Positions 44,108 to 56,400 of a stretch of 59,245 bases of DNA are shown here, in pieces (positions within the stretch are counted from its first letter, which is position 1; each line of letters opens with the position of its first letter). The notes under the pieces are model-generated. The model made no database searches, was not told the DNA's origin, and saw only the letters and a program-made list of their open reading frames with translations. The translations under genes and the position numbers were made by a program. Source of the stretch: Vitrella brassicaformis (Eukaryota > Sar > Vitrellaceae); NCBI GenBank assembly GCA_001179505.1, contig CDMY01000378.1, positions 28,900-88,144 on the forward strand, given 5' to 3'.

Positions 44108-44407
44108 GCCCGTGTTGTCAAGGACGCGGCATCAAGCGAGATAGAGGACAGCCCTCTTTCAAGGTCTCTCGAGGCAAGAAGGTCTCTGGGGAGAGATGAC
44201 CAAGCTCGAGGCGGCGAGAAGCCGTCTGCTTCCTGACCTTTGCGAGCTAGCTCGCGTTAACGGCTGTGGTTCGCTATGCGTATGTGGAGGTTGCTTCTGT
44301 GACATGCGCACGAGGCATCGGAGGAGTGGGCTGTGAGGCTGCAGTGAATCACAGCCCAGATCATCGTGGTTGATTGACTTATCTCTCTTCCCTCTGTGTG
44401 TTTGGCC
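44108..44407. promoter_or_regulatory. Divergent promoter region with a palindromic GCGAGCTAGCTCGC motif
   Basis: The 300 bases between the cyclase-cystinosin and PKS starts contain TTTGCGAGCTAGCTCGCG at 44239-44256, a perfect palindrome of the shared motif, followed directly by GTTAAC. The same GTTAAC follows the motif pair near 14440. A promoter role is inferred from position and recurrence. Confidence 0.45.
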
Positions 44408-47400
44408 ATGCCGAACACTCAGAGCTCATCGGGGAGCAGCTGGGAGGTGCCTGCCAGGCCAGTGCCTGAGGACCTCAAGCAGCTGCACAAGCTTTATGGC
44501 GACTCGGCCTTCGGCAAGACGCTCGCCAAGTGGGCCAAGGAGATGCCTGACGCGCGTGCCATCACCTGGCTGGACCGCAACAAGGACGAGCGGCTGCAGG
44601 AGAGCAAGACCTTCACATACCGGGAGCTCTTGAGGGAGGTGCAGCGGCTGGGTGCCTATCTGACTGACGAGCTGGGACTCGAGCTGGGTGATCGGGTGAT
44701 CCTGTGCTACCCGCCCGGCGCCGACTTCAACATCGCCTTCCTCGCCTGCCTCTACACGGGCATCGTTGCAGTGCCCGTCATCCCCCCTGACCCCAGCAAG
44801 CTCAAGGTCGATGTGCCACGGTTGTGTGACATCGCCGAGAGCAGTGAGGCACGCCATGCGCTCACCAACGCCTACTACTCAAGGATCAAGATGGCCTTCG
44901 CCGTGCGCGCCCTGTCGGTGGACACCCGGTGGAGATCCATTGAGTGGCAGGTCCCCGCCAAAGTGATCGAGCACAAGAAGGGCGACGACACAGAGGCCGA
45001 GGCCACCCCCCCATCGATTGGCCTGAGCGACATCGCCTTCCTGCAGTTCACGTCGGGGTCCACATCGACGCCGAAGGGCGTGATGGTGACGCACGGCTCG
45101 CTGCTGCACAACGTCCACTGCTGCATCACGGCCTACGGCTGGGACAGCAAGCTCGACGACCCCACCATCCCCAACATCACAGCGACGGGGCAGCCCTACA
45201 CCAGGACGCGCGACATCCTGTTGCAGCGGTCAGAGGTCAGCCAGCGGGTGCGGGGGCACCGCTTGAGGTGCTTCTCATGGCTCCCCGTCTACCACGACAT
45301 GGGGCTCATCGGGTTCCTGTGCACGCCCCTCTTCTTTGGATGCGAAATTTTTCAAATGTCACCTCTGGAGTTCATCAAGACGCCGCATCTGTGGCTGCAA
45401 GGTACGTACGCTGAAGGATCCTCATGCATCAATCCAATCAATCCATTCATTCATTCATTGGTGCGGTGCCTGCCTGTCTGCCTACCTGACCTGCGTGCAT
45501 CTTGGTCTGCTCAGGCATGAGTCGATTCAAGGCTGATGCGTGTGCGGCGCCCAACTTCGCCTTTGAGCTGGTGGTGCGCAAGATGCCCGAGGACGTGTTC
45601 GAGGAGCTGGACCTCAGTCACGTGGCGGGCTTCCTCTGCGGAGCAGAGCCAATCAGGGCGGCCACCGTAGACAAATTCGTCAAGGTACTCACGGGCGTGT
45701 TTGAAGAGGGAGGGCGGCGGGCAATCAATGCATGGATCGACCAACAAAAGAGAACACGATGGCTGTCTGTGTCTGTGTTGTTTGTTTATTCACCATCATC
45801 AGAAATTCGCGAGCAAGGGTGTGACTCCCAGCAAGTTTCTGCCGGCATTTGGGTTGGCCGAGAACACCCTGTTTGTGTCGGGCCGCAAAGACATCGACAG
45901 CGAGCCTCTCATCATCACCGTCAACGCAATGAAACTCAGGAGCCAAGTGAGCCAACACAAGCAAACAACACACAAGCAAGCAATCAATCAATCAATCAGT
46001 GCTGCGAGGAAGCAGACAGACAGACAGACAGACATGCATCATCAGCACGGCACGGCGGGCATTTGCAAGCCACACACGTTCGTCTGTCTGTCTGTGGTGT
46101 TGCGTCTTGTGTGTGCAGGGTGTGGTTGAGTTGGTGGATGGAGCCGACATGGATGGCGAGCACGAGGGGGAGTACCAGCGGCTCGTCGGATGTGGCGTAC
46201 CCTTCTCTGGCATTGACGGTACGCAAACCATCACTGAGGTCGCTCATCAGAGATTCATCGGTTTGCTTTGTCCTCTGTCATTCATTGCTGCAGTCCGTAT
46301 TGTTGATCCCGAGACGATGAAGGAGCTGCCAGAGGGCCACTGTGGCGAGGTGTGGATGATGTCAGGCAGCACGGCTCGTGGCTACTTCAACCAGCCAGAG
46401 AAGACGCAGGAGTCGTTCAATGGGCAGTGCATCTACCTGACAGGCGACAAGTCGGAGCCCTTGTACCTGCGCACAGGCGACAAGGGCTTCATCTACAAGG
46501 GGGAGCTGTTCATCGCCGGCCGCATCAAAGACATGATCATCGTCTACGGCCGCAACTACTTCCCGCAGGACATCGAGGAGGCCGCCGAGAGGTGCGAGGC
46601 GGTCCGCGGGGGAGGCGTCGCGGCCTTCTCGCTGGAGGTGGATGACCACGAGCGGCTGGGCCTGGCCGTGGAGATCAAGGAGACCAAGGAGGAGAAAGGC
46701 ATGTGGGGATGGCTGTCGCGGCTGGGGCAGGGGGACGCCGGCAAGCAGCAGTACAAGGAGCTGAGCCGCGAGATATGCAAGGCCGTCTCGGGCAAGATCG
46801 GCCTGGCCGTCTACCGCATTTGGCTAGTCAAACCAAAAACCATAAGCAAGCACAAGACAAGTTCGGGTGAGGGGATGCGCTGCACACACTCACACGTACA
46901 CAAAGGCGTGCCCGTCAAATTGATTCGTGCACTCCTTCTCCCCCTTTCCCTGTCTGTGTGGTCAGGCAAGGTGCGTCGTTTCAAGGTGCGTGACCTTCTT
47001 CTCAAGAAGGAGCTGCCGGGTATCATCTGGGACGAGGTCGTGGGCCACGACACCCACAAGAAGGAGGCAGCAGCACAGCAGCAACCCACAGACGAGGCGG
47101 CAGCAGCGGCCGAGCCCAAGCCTGCCGCAGGAGCAGACAAGGAGGAGTCCCCGAGCGCCGCTGCTCGCAGGCGGCCGCCCAGCGCCCCTGTCGCCACACA
47201 GGAGGCAGCGAGGCGTGGCGAGAGGAGCGCCACCAAGGACCTTTCCATCGCAGAGAGGAGGGAGATGGTCCAGTCGGCAGTGGTGGCGTCGGCGGGCAAG
47301 ATCCTCGGTGACGCCGACACATTTGACTTCGACGCGCCCCTTCACGAACTGGGTGTGGACTCGATCGGTGCGGTGGAGTTTGCCGAGGACGTGTCCAAGG

Positions 47401-50400
47401 CGCTGTCGCTGACCATCGAGCCCACGCTCGTCTTCAACTACCCCACCATGAACGACATCATCGACTTTCTCGTCGGCGAGCTCGAGGGCCGCGCCGCCGA
47501 GGAGGCCGCACAGGAGGGCGGCACACTGGTGGGCGGCATCCGGGCAGACGAGCCCATCGCCATTGTGGGTGCGGCGTGCCGTCTGCCGGGCGGCAGCTCG
47601 TCTCTGGAGTCGCTGTGGGAGCTGCTGAGCACAGGCGGCGATGCGATAGTGGAGGTGCCGCGGTCGCGGTGGGACGTGGACGAGCACTACGACCCCGACC
47701 CCGACCTGGAAGGCAAGATGTACATACGGGAGGGCGGCTTCATCGACGACGCCGAGATGTTCGACGCCGCCTTCTTCCGAATCGGCCCAGCGGAGGCCAA
47801 GGCCATGGACCCCCAGCAGCGCGTGCTGCTCGAGGTCTCATACGCAGCCCTCCACAACGCGGGCTACTCGCGTGAGATGCTCACGCGCAGCCAGATCGGC
47901 GTGTTCGTCGGGTGCTGCTCATTCGACTGGTACCACGTGCACAACCAGATGGGCCTCAGCGTGAGCAGCTACAGCGCCACCAGCGCCGCGGCATCGATCC
48001 TCGGCAACCGCATCTCCTACATCCTCGGCCTGCAGGGACCGTCCATGACGGTCGACACGGCGTGCTCGTCATCGCTCGTCGCCCTCGACATTGCCATCTC
48101 CAACCTGCGACGAGGTGTGTGCAGCACGTGTGTGGGCGCGGGCATGAACCTGATGCTCAATCCACAAGTCACGGTGGCCTTCTGCAAAGCGCGCATGATG
48201 GCGCCGGACGCCCGGTGCAAGACATTCGATGCGTCGGCCAACGGCTATGTGCGGGGCGAGGGCGGCGCCGCCATTGTCCTGAAGCGACTCTCTGACGCTT
48301 CACCCGACTCGGTGGGCGTGTTGGCCTGTCTGCGAGGCACAGCCGTCAACCATGGGGGCAGGGCAGCCAGCCTCACAGCTCCCAGCGGCCCGGCCCAGCA
48401 GCAGGTCATCAGGTCGGCGCTGCGGCAGGCCGGCCTCCGACCATCATCAATCGACTTCGTGGAGACGCACGGCACGGGCACTTCACTCGGCGACCCCATC
48501 GAGGTGGGTGCCCTCAAGGCCGTGTTTGCGGGAGGGCGGGACTCGGAGCACCCGCTGCTGCTCGGCGCCCTCAAGACCAACATGGGCCACTTGGAGGGTG
48601 CGGCGGGGATTGCCGGCGTGCTGAAGGCGGTGCTGGTACTGCAGATGAACGAGGCCCCGCCAAACCTCCACTTCAGCTCCCTCAACCCCCACATCGACAT
48701 CGACGGCTTCCCCGTCGGATTCCCCAGTGGCACGGAGACCCTCCCACTCAAACCACCGCCCGGCAGGCGGCTGCTGGCCGGCGTTAGCTCATTCGGCTTC
48801 GGCGGCACCAACGCCCACGTCATCCTCGAGGAGGCGCCGCCAGACCTGGCTAAGCGGAGCGAGTCAGAGGCCATCAAGGAGCTCACCCCGTCGACTGCAT
48901 TCCTATTCACCGGTCAGGGATGCGAGTATGTTGGCATGGGGCGGCAGCTGTACGAGAGAGAGCCCGAGTTTCGCCATGCTTTGGATCGATGCAACGACGA
49001 GCTCAAGCCGTTCCTGCCGGTGCAGCTGCTGGACCTGCTCTACCCCACTGCCGACCGCGTCAGCGAGATGGAGCAGCTCATGCGGCAGACCAAGTACGCC
49101 CAGCCGGCCCTCTTCGCCTTCGAGTGGTCACTGGCGCAGCTGTGGAAGTCCAAGGGAGTCGCCCCGGAGGTGGTCATCGGCCAGGGGCTGGGCGAGACTG
49201 TCGCGGCCGTCGTTGCGGGCGTCTTCAGCCTCGAGGACGGTCTGCAGCTGACGGCGCAGCGAGCCAGTATGTTGTCGGAGCTTCACGCCGGCGAAACGGT
49301 CATGGCGGCGTGCCGAGCGAGCGAGGAGGAGGTGGAAGTGGCCATGGCGGAGGTGGGACCGGGCAACTGCAGCTCCGTGGCCCTCGCTGTCATCAACGGG
49401 CCCAAGAGTGTGGTGCTGTCGGGCAAGAAGGACGAGGTGGAGCTGGTGCTGCGGGCAATCGGGCTGCTCGCACACTGCAAGTACCTCCCTATCGACCTCC
49501 CCTTCCACTCGCCACTCATGAACGAGGCGGTCGCGCCGCTCGCTCAGCTCATGACGGCCTTCGACATGAACATGCCTCAGATGAGGATGGTGTCGGCGAG
49601 GACCGGCGACTTTGTCGGCCGCGAGGTGTCCACAGCACGCTTCTGGGCGGAGGGCGTGGCGCAGCCTATGCGCTTCAGTGACGGCATTCGCACAGTGGTG
49701 GCATCTGGCGCACGAGTCATGATCGAGATCGGCCCGAGGGAGATCCTCAAGAAGATGGCGCAGCAGAATGTGTCGGGCGAGACGGGCGAGCTGACGTGGA
49801 TCGCATCTCTCCAGCAGGGCGTGGACGAGGTCGAGGGACTCAAGGAGGCCGTGCAGACCTGCGTCATAGCCCGCGATGCTGTGCATCGGCAGCAGTCACG
49901 TGAGCGGCGGGCGACCGAGGCGGGCATCCTGGTGTACCACCGGCAGCCCTTCCCATGGGTGGAGATCCCTCACCCCCTGCTGGGGCGGAAGCGCAAGACG
50001 ACAGATAGGGGAGCTGTCCTCTTCGAGACGCCCTTCCCGCGACGCGCATACCCCCTGTTTGCCGACCATGTTGTCAACGGGACCCCCATCATGCCAGCAG
50101 CGGGGTTCATCGAGCTCCTTGCGGCGGCATCAGCCACCATGGACCTCAAGAGCCCCTCGGGCATCGTCGCCATCGAGACGGTGGCATTCGAGCGGCCCAT
50201 GCAGCTCGGATTCCAGAAGCTCATGTACGAGTTCACGCCAAAGGACGCCGCGCTCCCGCCCATCTCCAGGCGTGGCCGCAAGACGCCCAAGATGATGCGC
50301 ACGCCACGACGGGTGGCCGACGCCAAGACGCCACTCATGCGGACCCCAGGCCGGTCGGGATCCTTCATCTCGCCGCGCACCATGCTCAAGCACGCCGCCT

Positions 50401-53400
50401 CGACGGGGTCCAACGTCGATTTGGGCAGCGAGATGTCTGGTGCTTTGCCCAACGACATCGGCATCAACGTGTGCTGCGAGGTGGCGCCTGACCGGCAGGT
50501 GGTGGTGAGCAGCCACCAGAAGGGCAGCACGGACGAGGAGGTCATGCACGTCACCGGTCGCATCTCACTCCCAGACGAAAACCTGGTCGGACTCGAGCCA
50601 CAGCCAGACCTCATCGAGGACCTTCGCGCGCGCCTTACCGACTACGTGGACGTCTCTCTGATGTACGACCAACTCAATGACCTGGGGCTGCAGTACGGGC
50701 CGCGGTTCCGCACCATCCAGGAGATCGTCAAGGGACCGTCCGAGGCCGTCGCCCTTCTCAAGACGGCCGGCAATTGGGAGGCCTTCGAGAGTGGTTTCTC
50801 CACGGTTCATCCCGCAGTGCTCGATGGGGCGCTGCAGGTGGCTGCCGTGCTGCTGCAGGATGCCGGCCCCGGGGCAGCCACGACGCGCAAGGCGATGATC
50901 CCTTTCTCTGTCGAGAAGACCGTTATGACGGTGGGCAGGCAGCAGCCGGGGTCGGAGGTGTGGGCACACATCACAATGGTGTCCAAGGAGGCCAGGTCGG
51001 CCATCGTCAACGTGCACCTCCTCGACGCACGCGGCAACTTCGTGGCACGACTTGAGAAGGTCACGCTGAGGCAGGTCGATGTGGCTCCCGCGGCAGACAT
51101 CCCCCGCGAGTTGCTGTGGGAGGTGGGATGGGTCAAGCCCCAGGCGGCAACGGCCAAGGAGGCGGCAGGGACGTCCATTCTGGTCGTCGGTGGTGATGCT
51201 GCCCTCAGCGATGCGCTCGCAGCCCACAGTGGCGACTTCGTCCCCTACGTGCCGGCCGACTCGTCCAAGGACACACTGGAGCGTGACGTGGAGAAGCTGC
51301 TGATGGAGAATAGCTGGGCCGCCGTCCTCTACGTCGCTGCCGTCTGCCAGGTGCCCGTCACCTCGGGCATTCCTGAGGGCACGCAGGTGGTGTCCATCGT
51401 CGAGGACGCCCTCAAGATCTCGCGCGCCATCGGGGCAGTCATGTCGCAGGGCAAACACACCCTGCCGCCCGTGTGGTTCCTCACGGGCAACACGCAGCCC
51501 GTCCGGTCTCTGCATGACATGCAGTCACTGCCGGCACACAGCGGCCTGTGGGGCTTCACCCGAACCGCCCGGCTGGAGCTGGAGACGTCTGTTGGGACGA
51601 CCGTGCGGCTGGGCTGTGTGGACGTGGACAGCAAAGCCACCGCTGACCCATCATCGATCGCATCTGTGTTGATGCGGGTGAGCCGCATGGACGGGACCGA
51701 GTCTGAGCTGGCCCTTCGCGATGACGACTGGTATGCGTCACGACTCGTCCCAAGCGCCCTCAAGGTTCAAGGTGCGATGGAGCTGCACATGCCTGACCGG
51801 GGCGCCATCTCCAACCTCATCTTGCGGCCTCAGTCCTATGCATCACGCAACCCACCCGCTACGGGTACGTGTGTGTCAAGCACTGAATGATGTGAGACAA
51901 CAAGACAACATAGCGCTGTGTGAATGTGTTTCGGTCAGGCCAAGTGGAGATTCGCGTGAGGGCTGTCGGTTTGAATTTCCGCGACGTGTTGAATGTGATG
52001 GGTTTGTATCCTGGCGACCCCGGCCCGCCGGGCGGCGACTGTGCAGGCACTGTGGTGGCGCTGGGCGAGGGCGTCGACCACCTCTCGGTGGGCGATGATG
52101 TGTACGGCGTGGCACCGGGCTGCCTGCGGACGTACGTGACGACGGATGCCTTCTTGATGTGCCACAAGCCAACCAAGATGAGCTTCGAGCAGGCGGCCGC
52201 CCTCCCAGTGGTCTACGTGACGGTCGAGGTGGCCTTCCGAGAGCTCGCCAAGGTCAAAAAGAGCGATCGAGTGCTCATCCACGCGGCATCGGGCGGCGTC
52301 GGGCTCGCGGCCATCCAGTACTGCAAGTCCGTCGGGGCGACTGTGTATGGCACGGCCGGCAGTCATGCCAAGCAGGACTTCCTGAGACAGCAGGGCGTGC
52401 AGTACATCACTAGCTCACGTGACGCCACCCAGTTCCACAGTGACATGGTCAAGTTCCTCGGGAGCGATTCCAAGATCAGCGTCGTGCTCAACTGCCTGAT
52501 TGAGGACTTCATCACGCACTCGGTGGATTTCCTGGGCCCCAAGGGCCGCTTCATGGAGCTGGGCAAGCGCGGCATCTGGACCAAGGACGAGATGGCCGAC
52601 AAGCGGCCGGATGTATTCTACGAGACCATCGCCGTCGACCACATGATGGAGGAGAAGCCCAAGTGGTTCGGCAGCATGCTCGATCGGGTGCGTCAGATGG
52701 CCGAGGACGGCAAGATCGACGGGCTCCCCCTGCACGTCTTCGACATGACCAACCCGGATGTGTCGGTTGGCGGCACAGCGGCGTTCCGCTTCATGCAGCG
52801 CGCCCACCACATCGGCAAAGTGGTGCTACAGATCCCCAGCATCCTCTCCCCTCCAACCAGCAATGCAGCGGGGCAGGCAGTGCCCGAGGCCAGCACCTAC
52901 GTGCTGTCGGGCGGCCTGGGTGCGCTAGGTCTGGTGGTCGCCGCGTGGCTGGTGGAGGAGGGCGTCAAGGACATCGTGCTGCTGTCGCGTCGCGGCGAGC
53001 CGCCCCCCGCAGGCACCAACCCCCAGTGGGAGTGGCTATCGGGCCTGTCGGCAACGGTGCGGATGAAGAAGTGCGATGTGTCACAGAGGTCGAGTGTGGA
53101 GCAGCTGTTCAAGGAGGTGGCCAGGGGCATGCCGCGAGTAGGGGGCATATTCCACGCCGCGGGCCTCATCGATGACCGCCTGCTCGCATCACAAACACGC
53201 GAGAGCATCAACAAAGTCTTCCAGCCCAAGGTGATGGGTGCCTGGAATCTCCATGAAGTGTCCAAGGACATCACTCTGGGCGAGTTCGTCATGTTTTCGT
53301 CCATCGCATCGCTGTGGGGCAACTTCGGCCAGTCCAACTACTCGGCGGCCAACTCGTGTCTGGACGCCCTCGCCCTCTACCGCAAGTCGCAGGGCCTGCC

Positions 53401-56400
53401 GTGTCAGAGCATTCAGTGGGGACCGTGGATCGAGCAGGGAATGGCTATGGATCTGAAGAAGCACCTCGACAAGGTCGGTCTGAAGGGCATCGACAACGAG
53501 CTCGGCCTGCGTGTGCTGGGCAGCGTCATGATGAAACGGGGCCCGACCCTCTCTCCATCCACCGAGGGCGCCCAGGCGGGTGTGGTGGTCGGCTGCCAGG
53601 CCCTCAAGTGGAAGACCTTCCTGCGGCGATACCCCAACCAGCCGCCGCCCTTCTTTAGCAACGTGCAGAAGACCGTCAAGTCAGACAGCCAGGACACCGA
53701 CTCCCTACTCAAGCGTATGGCACCACAGGAGCGCCGCGACTTCATCAAGTCGACCGTCCAGTCTACCGCCCGACAGGTGCTGGGCACATCCTCCCTCCCG
53801 CCGCTGGACTCGCCTCTGCAGGAGCTGGGCATCGACTCACTCGGCGCTGTCGAGTTCAGAAACGCCCTTTCGCGCAAGCTGGGTGTGAAGCTGCCAGCCA
53901 CGACTCTGTTCGACTACCCCACTCTGTCGGCCATCATCGACCACATCAACGAGCAGATGTCCGATGGCGACAAGGAGGCTGCAAAGGGGGCGGTGACGGC
54001 GGGCATGCCTGGAGGTGGCGTGCGGTATGAGGAGGGGCTGGCAGTGGTGGGCATGGCCTGCAACCTTCCGGGCGAGAGCACGAACATCGATGCCTTCTGG
54101 GATATGCTCATGAACAAGACCGACTGTATCATTGAGGTCCCGGTGGGGCGATGGAATCCGGACGAGGTATACGACGTCGACCCAGACGCCCCCGGCAAGT
54201 GCTATGTGCGTGAGGGCGGCTTCATCAGCGGGGCGGAGATGTTTGACAACACGTTCTTCAACATCCCAACCTTTGAAGTGAACTGCATGGACCCCCAGCA
54301 GCGCGTGCTGCTGGAGACGGGATACACGGCCTTCGTGACGGCGGGCTACAACCGCGAGAAGCTCCTCGGCTCCTTTACGGGTGTCTTTGTGGGCGTGTGC
54401 AACACCGACTGGAGCTATCTCAACACGACCGACAAGATCGTCGCCTACACGGGCACCGGCAGCGCCTCATCTATTGTGGCGAACCGCATCTCGTACTTCT
54501 TTGGCCTCCGGGGGCCCTCGGTGTCGGTCGACACGGCATGCTCGTCGTCACTCGTCGCCCTCGACGCTGCCTCGGAGAAGCTGAGGAGTGGGGCCTGCAG
54601 CCTGGCACTTGCTGCTGGCGTCAATCTGATGCTCACTCCCCACCTGTTCATTGCCTTCTGCAAGGCCAGGATGCTGGCCACCGACGCGCGGTGCAAGACC
54701 TTCGATGAGCAGGCCAATGGGTACGTTAGGGGCGAGGGGGCTGGTGCCATCGTGCTGCAGCCCCTCAGGCAGGCCCAGCAGGAGAACCGCCAGATGTTTG
54801 CCATAGTGAGGGGCTCTTGCGTCAACCATGATGGCCGGAGTGCCAGTCTGACCGCCCCGAACGGACCGTCCCAGCAGGAGGCCATCAGAGGGTAAGAAAG
54901 ACAATACGGGGTGGAGCAACGAACCAGACGACCATCGTTCTGCCCTGTGTGTGTCTGTGCAGAGCTCTTGCCCAGGCTGGTCTTGAGCCTGATGCTGTGG
55001 ACTACATTGAGAGCCACGGCACGGGCACCTCCCTGGGCGATCCGATTGAGCTGGGCGCTATCCGCGCCGTGATCCTCGACAAGCGGACCACTGACAGGCC
55101 GCTCGTGCTGGGTGCACTCAAGACTAACATTGGCCACTTGGAGGGATCCGCTGGCATATCGGGCATCATCAAGGCCGTGCTGGTGCTGCAACACCGCGTA
55201 TCGCCGCCCAATCTTAACTTCACGTGCCTCAACGAGCACATAGACTTCGACGGCATGAGCGAGACGGCCGTGGTGTTCCCCACGGAGCCATGCCCCCTCA
55301 AACCCAAGAAGGGCAAGAACCTGGTGGCCGGCGTGAGCTCATTTGGCTTCGGCGGCGCAAATGCCCACGTCATTCTTGAGGAGGCGCCCGCGGTGGCAGC
55401 CAAGGAGAAGAAGGCAGACAAGGAGCCCGTCAAGGTGGAGAAGAAGAAAGTGGCGTTTCTGTTCACCGGCCAGGGGTCGCAACATCTGGACATGGGCAAG
55501 CAGCTCTACGAGAGCGAGGAGGTGTTCCAGGAGAGCCTCGACCAGTGCATCCGCATCCTCGACCGCTACCTCGCGCCCGTCAAAGCCCTGGATATCCTCT
55601 TCCCGGGTGACGATGAGGAGGAGCGCCAGAAGATGCAGAAGCTTATCGACCAGACTCGGTTCTCCCAGCCGCTGATCTTTGCGGTCGAGTACTCGTTGGC
55701 TCAGCTGCTGCGGAGCCGTGGCGTGACGCCCGATGTGGTCATGGGCCACAGCCTGGGCGAGTATGTGGCCGCCACTATCGCAGGCGTCATGAGCCTCGAG
55801 GACGGACTCAGGCTCATCGCAGAACGAGCACGAATCATGAACGACGCACCGCCGCGGGACGGGGTGATGGCCGCGTGTCGTCTGAGCGAGCAGGACGTCG
55901 CCAAGGGCATCGAGATGGTGGGCGAGGACAAGTGCAAGTCCGTCTCTGTGGCTGCCGTCAACGGGCCGAGGAGCATCGTGGTGTCGGGGACCCGCAGTGA
56001 GGTCGACTCGGTGATGAGGGTTCTGAATGTGGATAAGAAGTATCGGCTGTTGGCGGTATCGCATGCCTTCCACTCGCCGCTGATGGAGGACACCGTCCAG
56101 CCCTTCAAGGAGGTGCTCGCGTCCGTCCAGCTGAACAAGCCCTCCATCCCCCTGGTATCCAACGTCACAGGCAAGGTGGCTGGCAACGAGGTGCTCACCA
56201 GTGACTTCTGGGCCGACCACATCACGCTGCCCGTGCGCTTCATGGACGGCATCAGGACCACCGTTGCCGAGGGCTGCAGAATCCTCGTGGAGGTTGGCCC
56301 CCGTCCAACTCTCATCAACCTCGGGAAGCAGTGTGTGGGTCGCGGCACCGGGTCGCCCGACAGCCTTAACTGGCTGGCGGTGCTCGAGCCGGGCAAGAGT

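Noticed and set aside
48245-48910. Long minus-strand open frame (221 codons) opposite the first ketosynthase
   Set aside because: It is antisense to an unmistakable KS domain and arises from GC-rich codon bias; its translation has no family features. The same applies to 50565-51515, 49128-49886 and 55339-56520.
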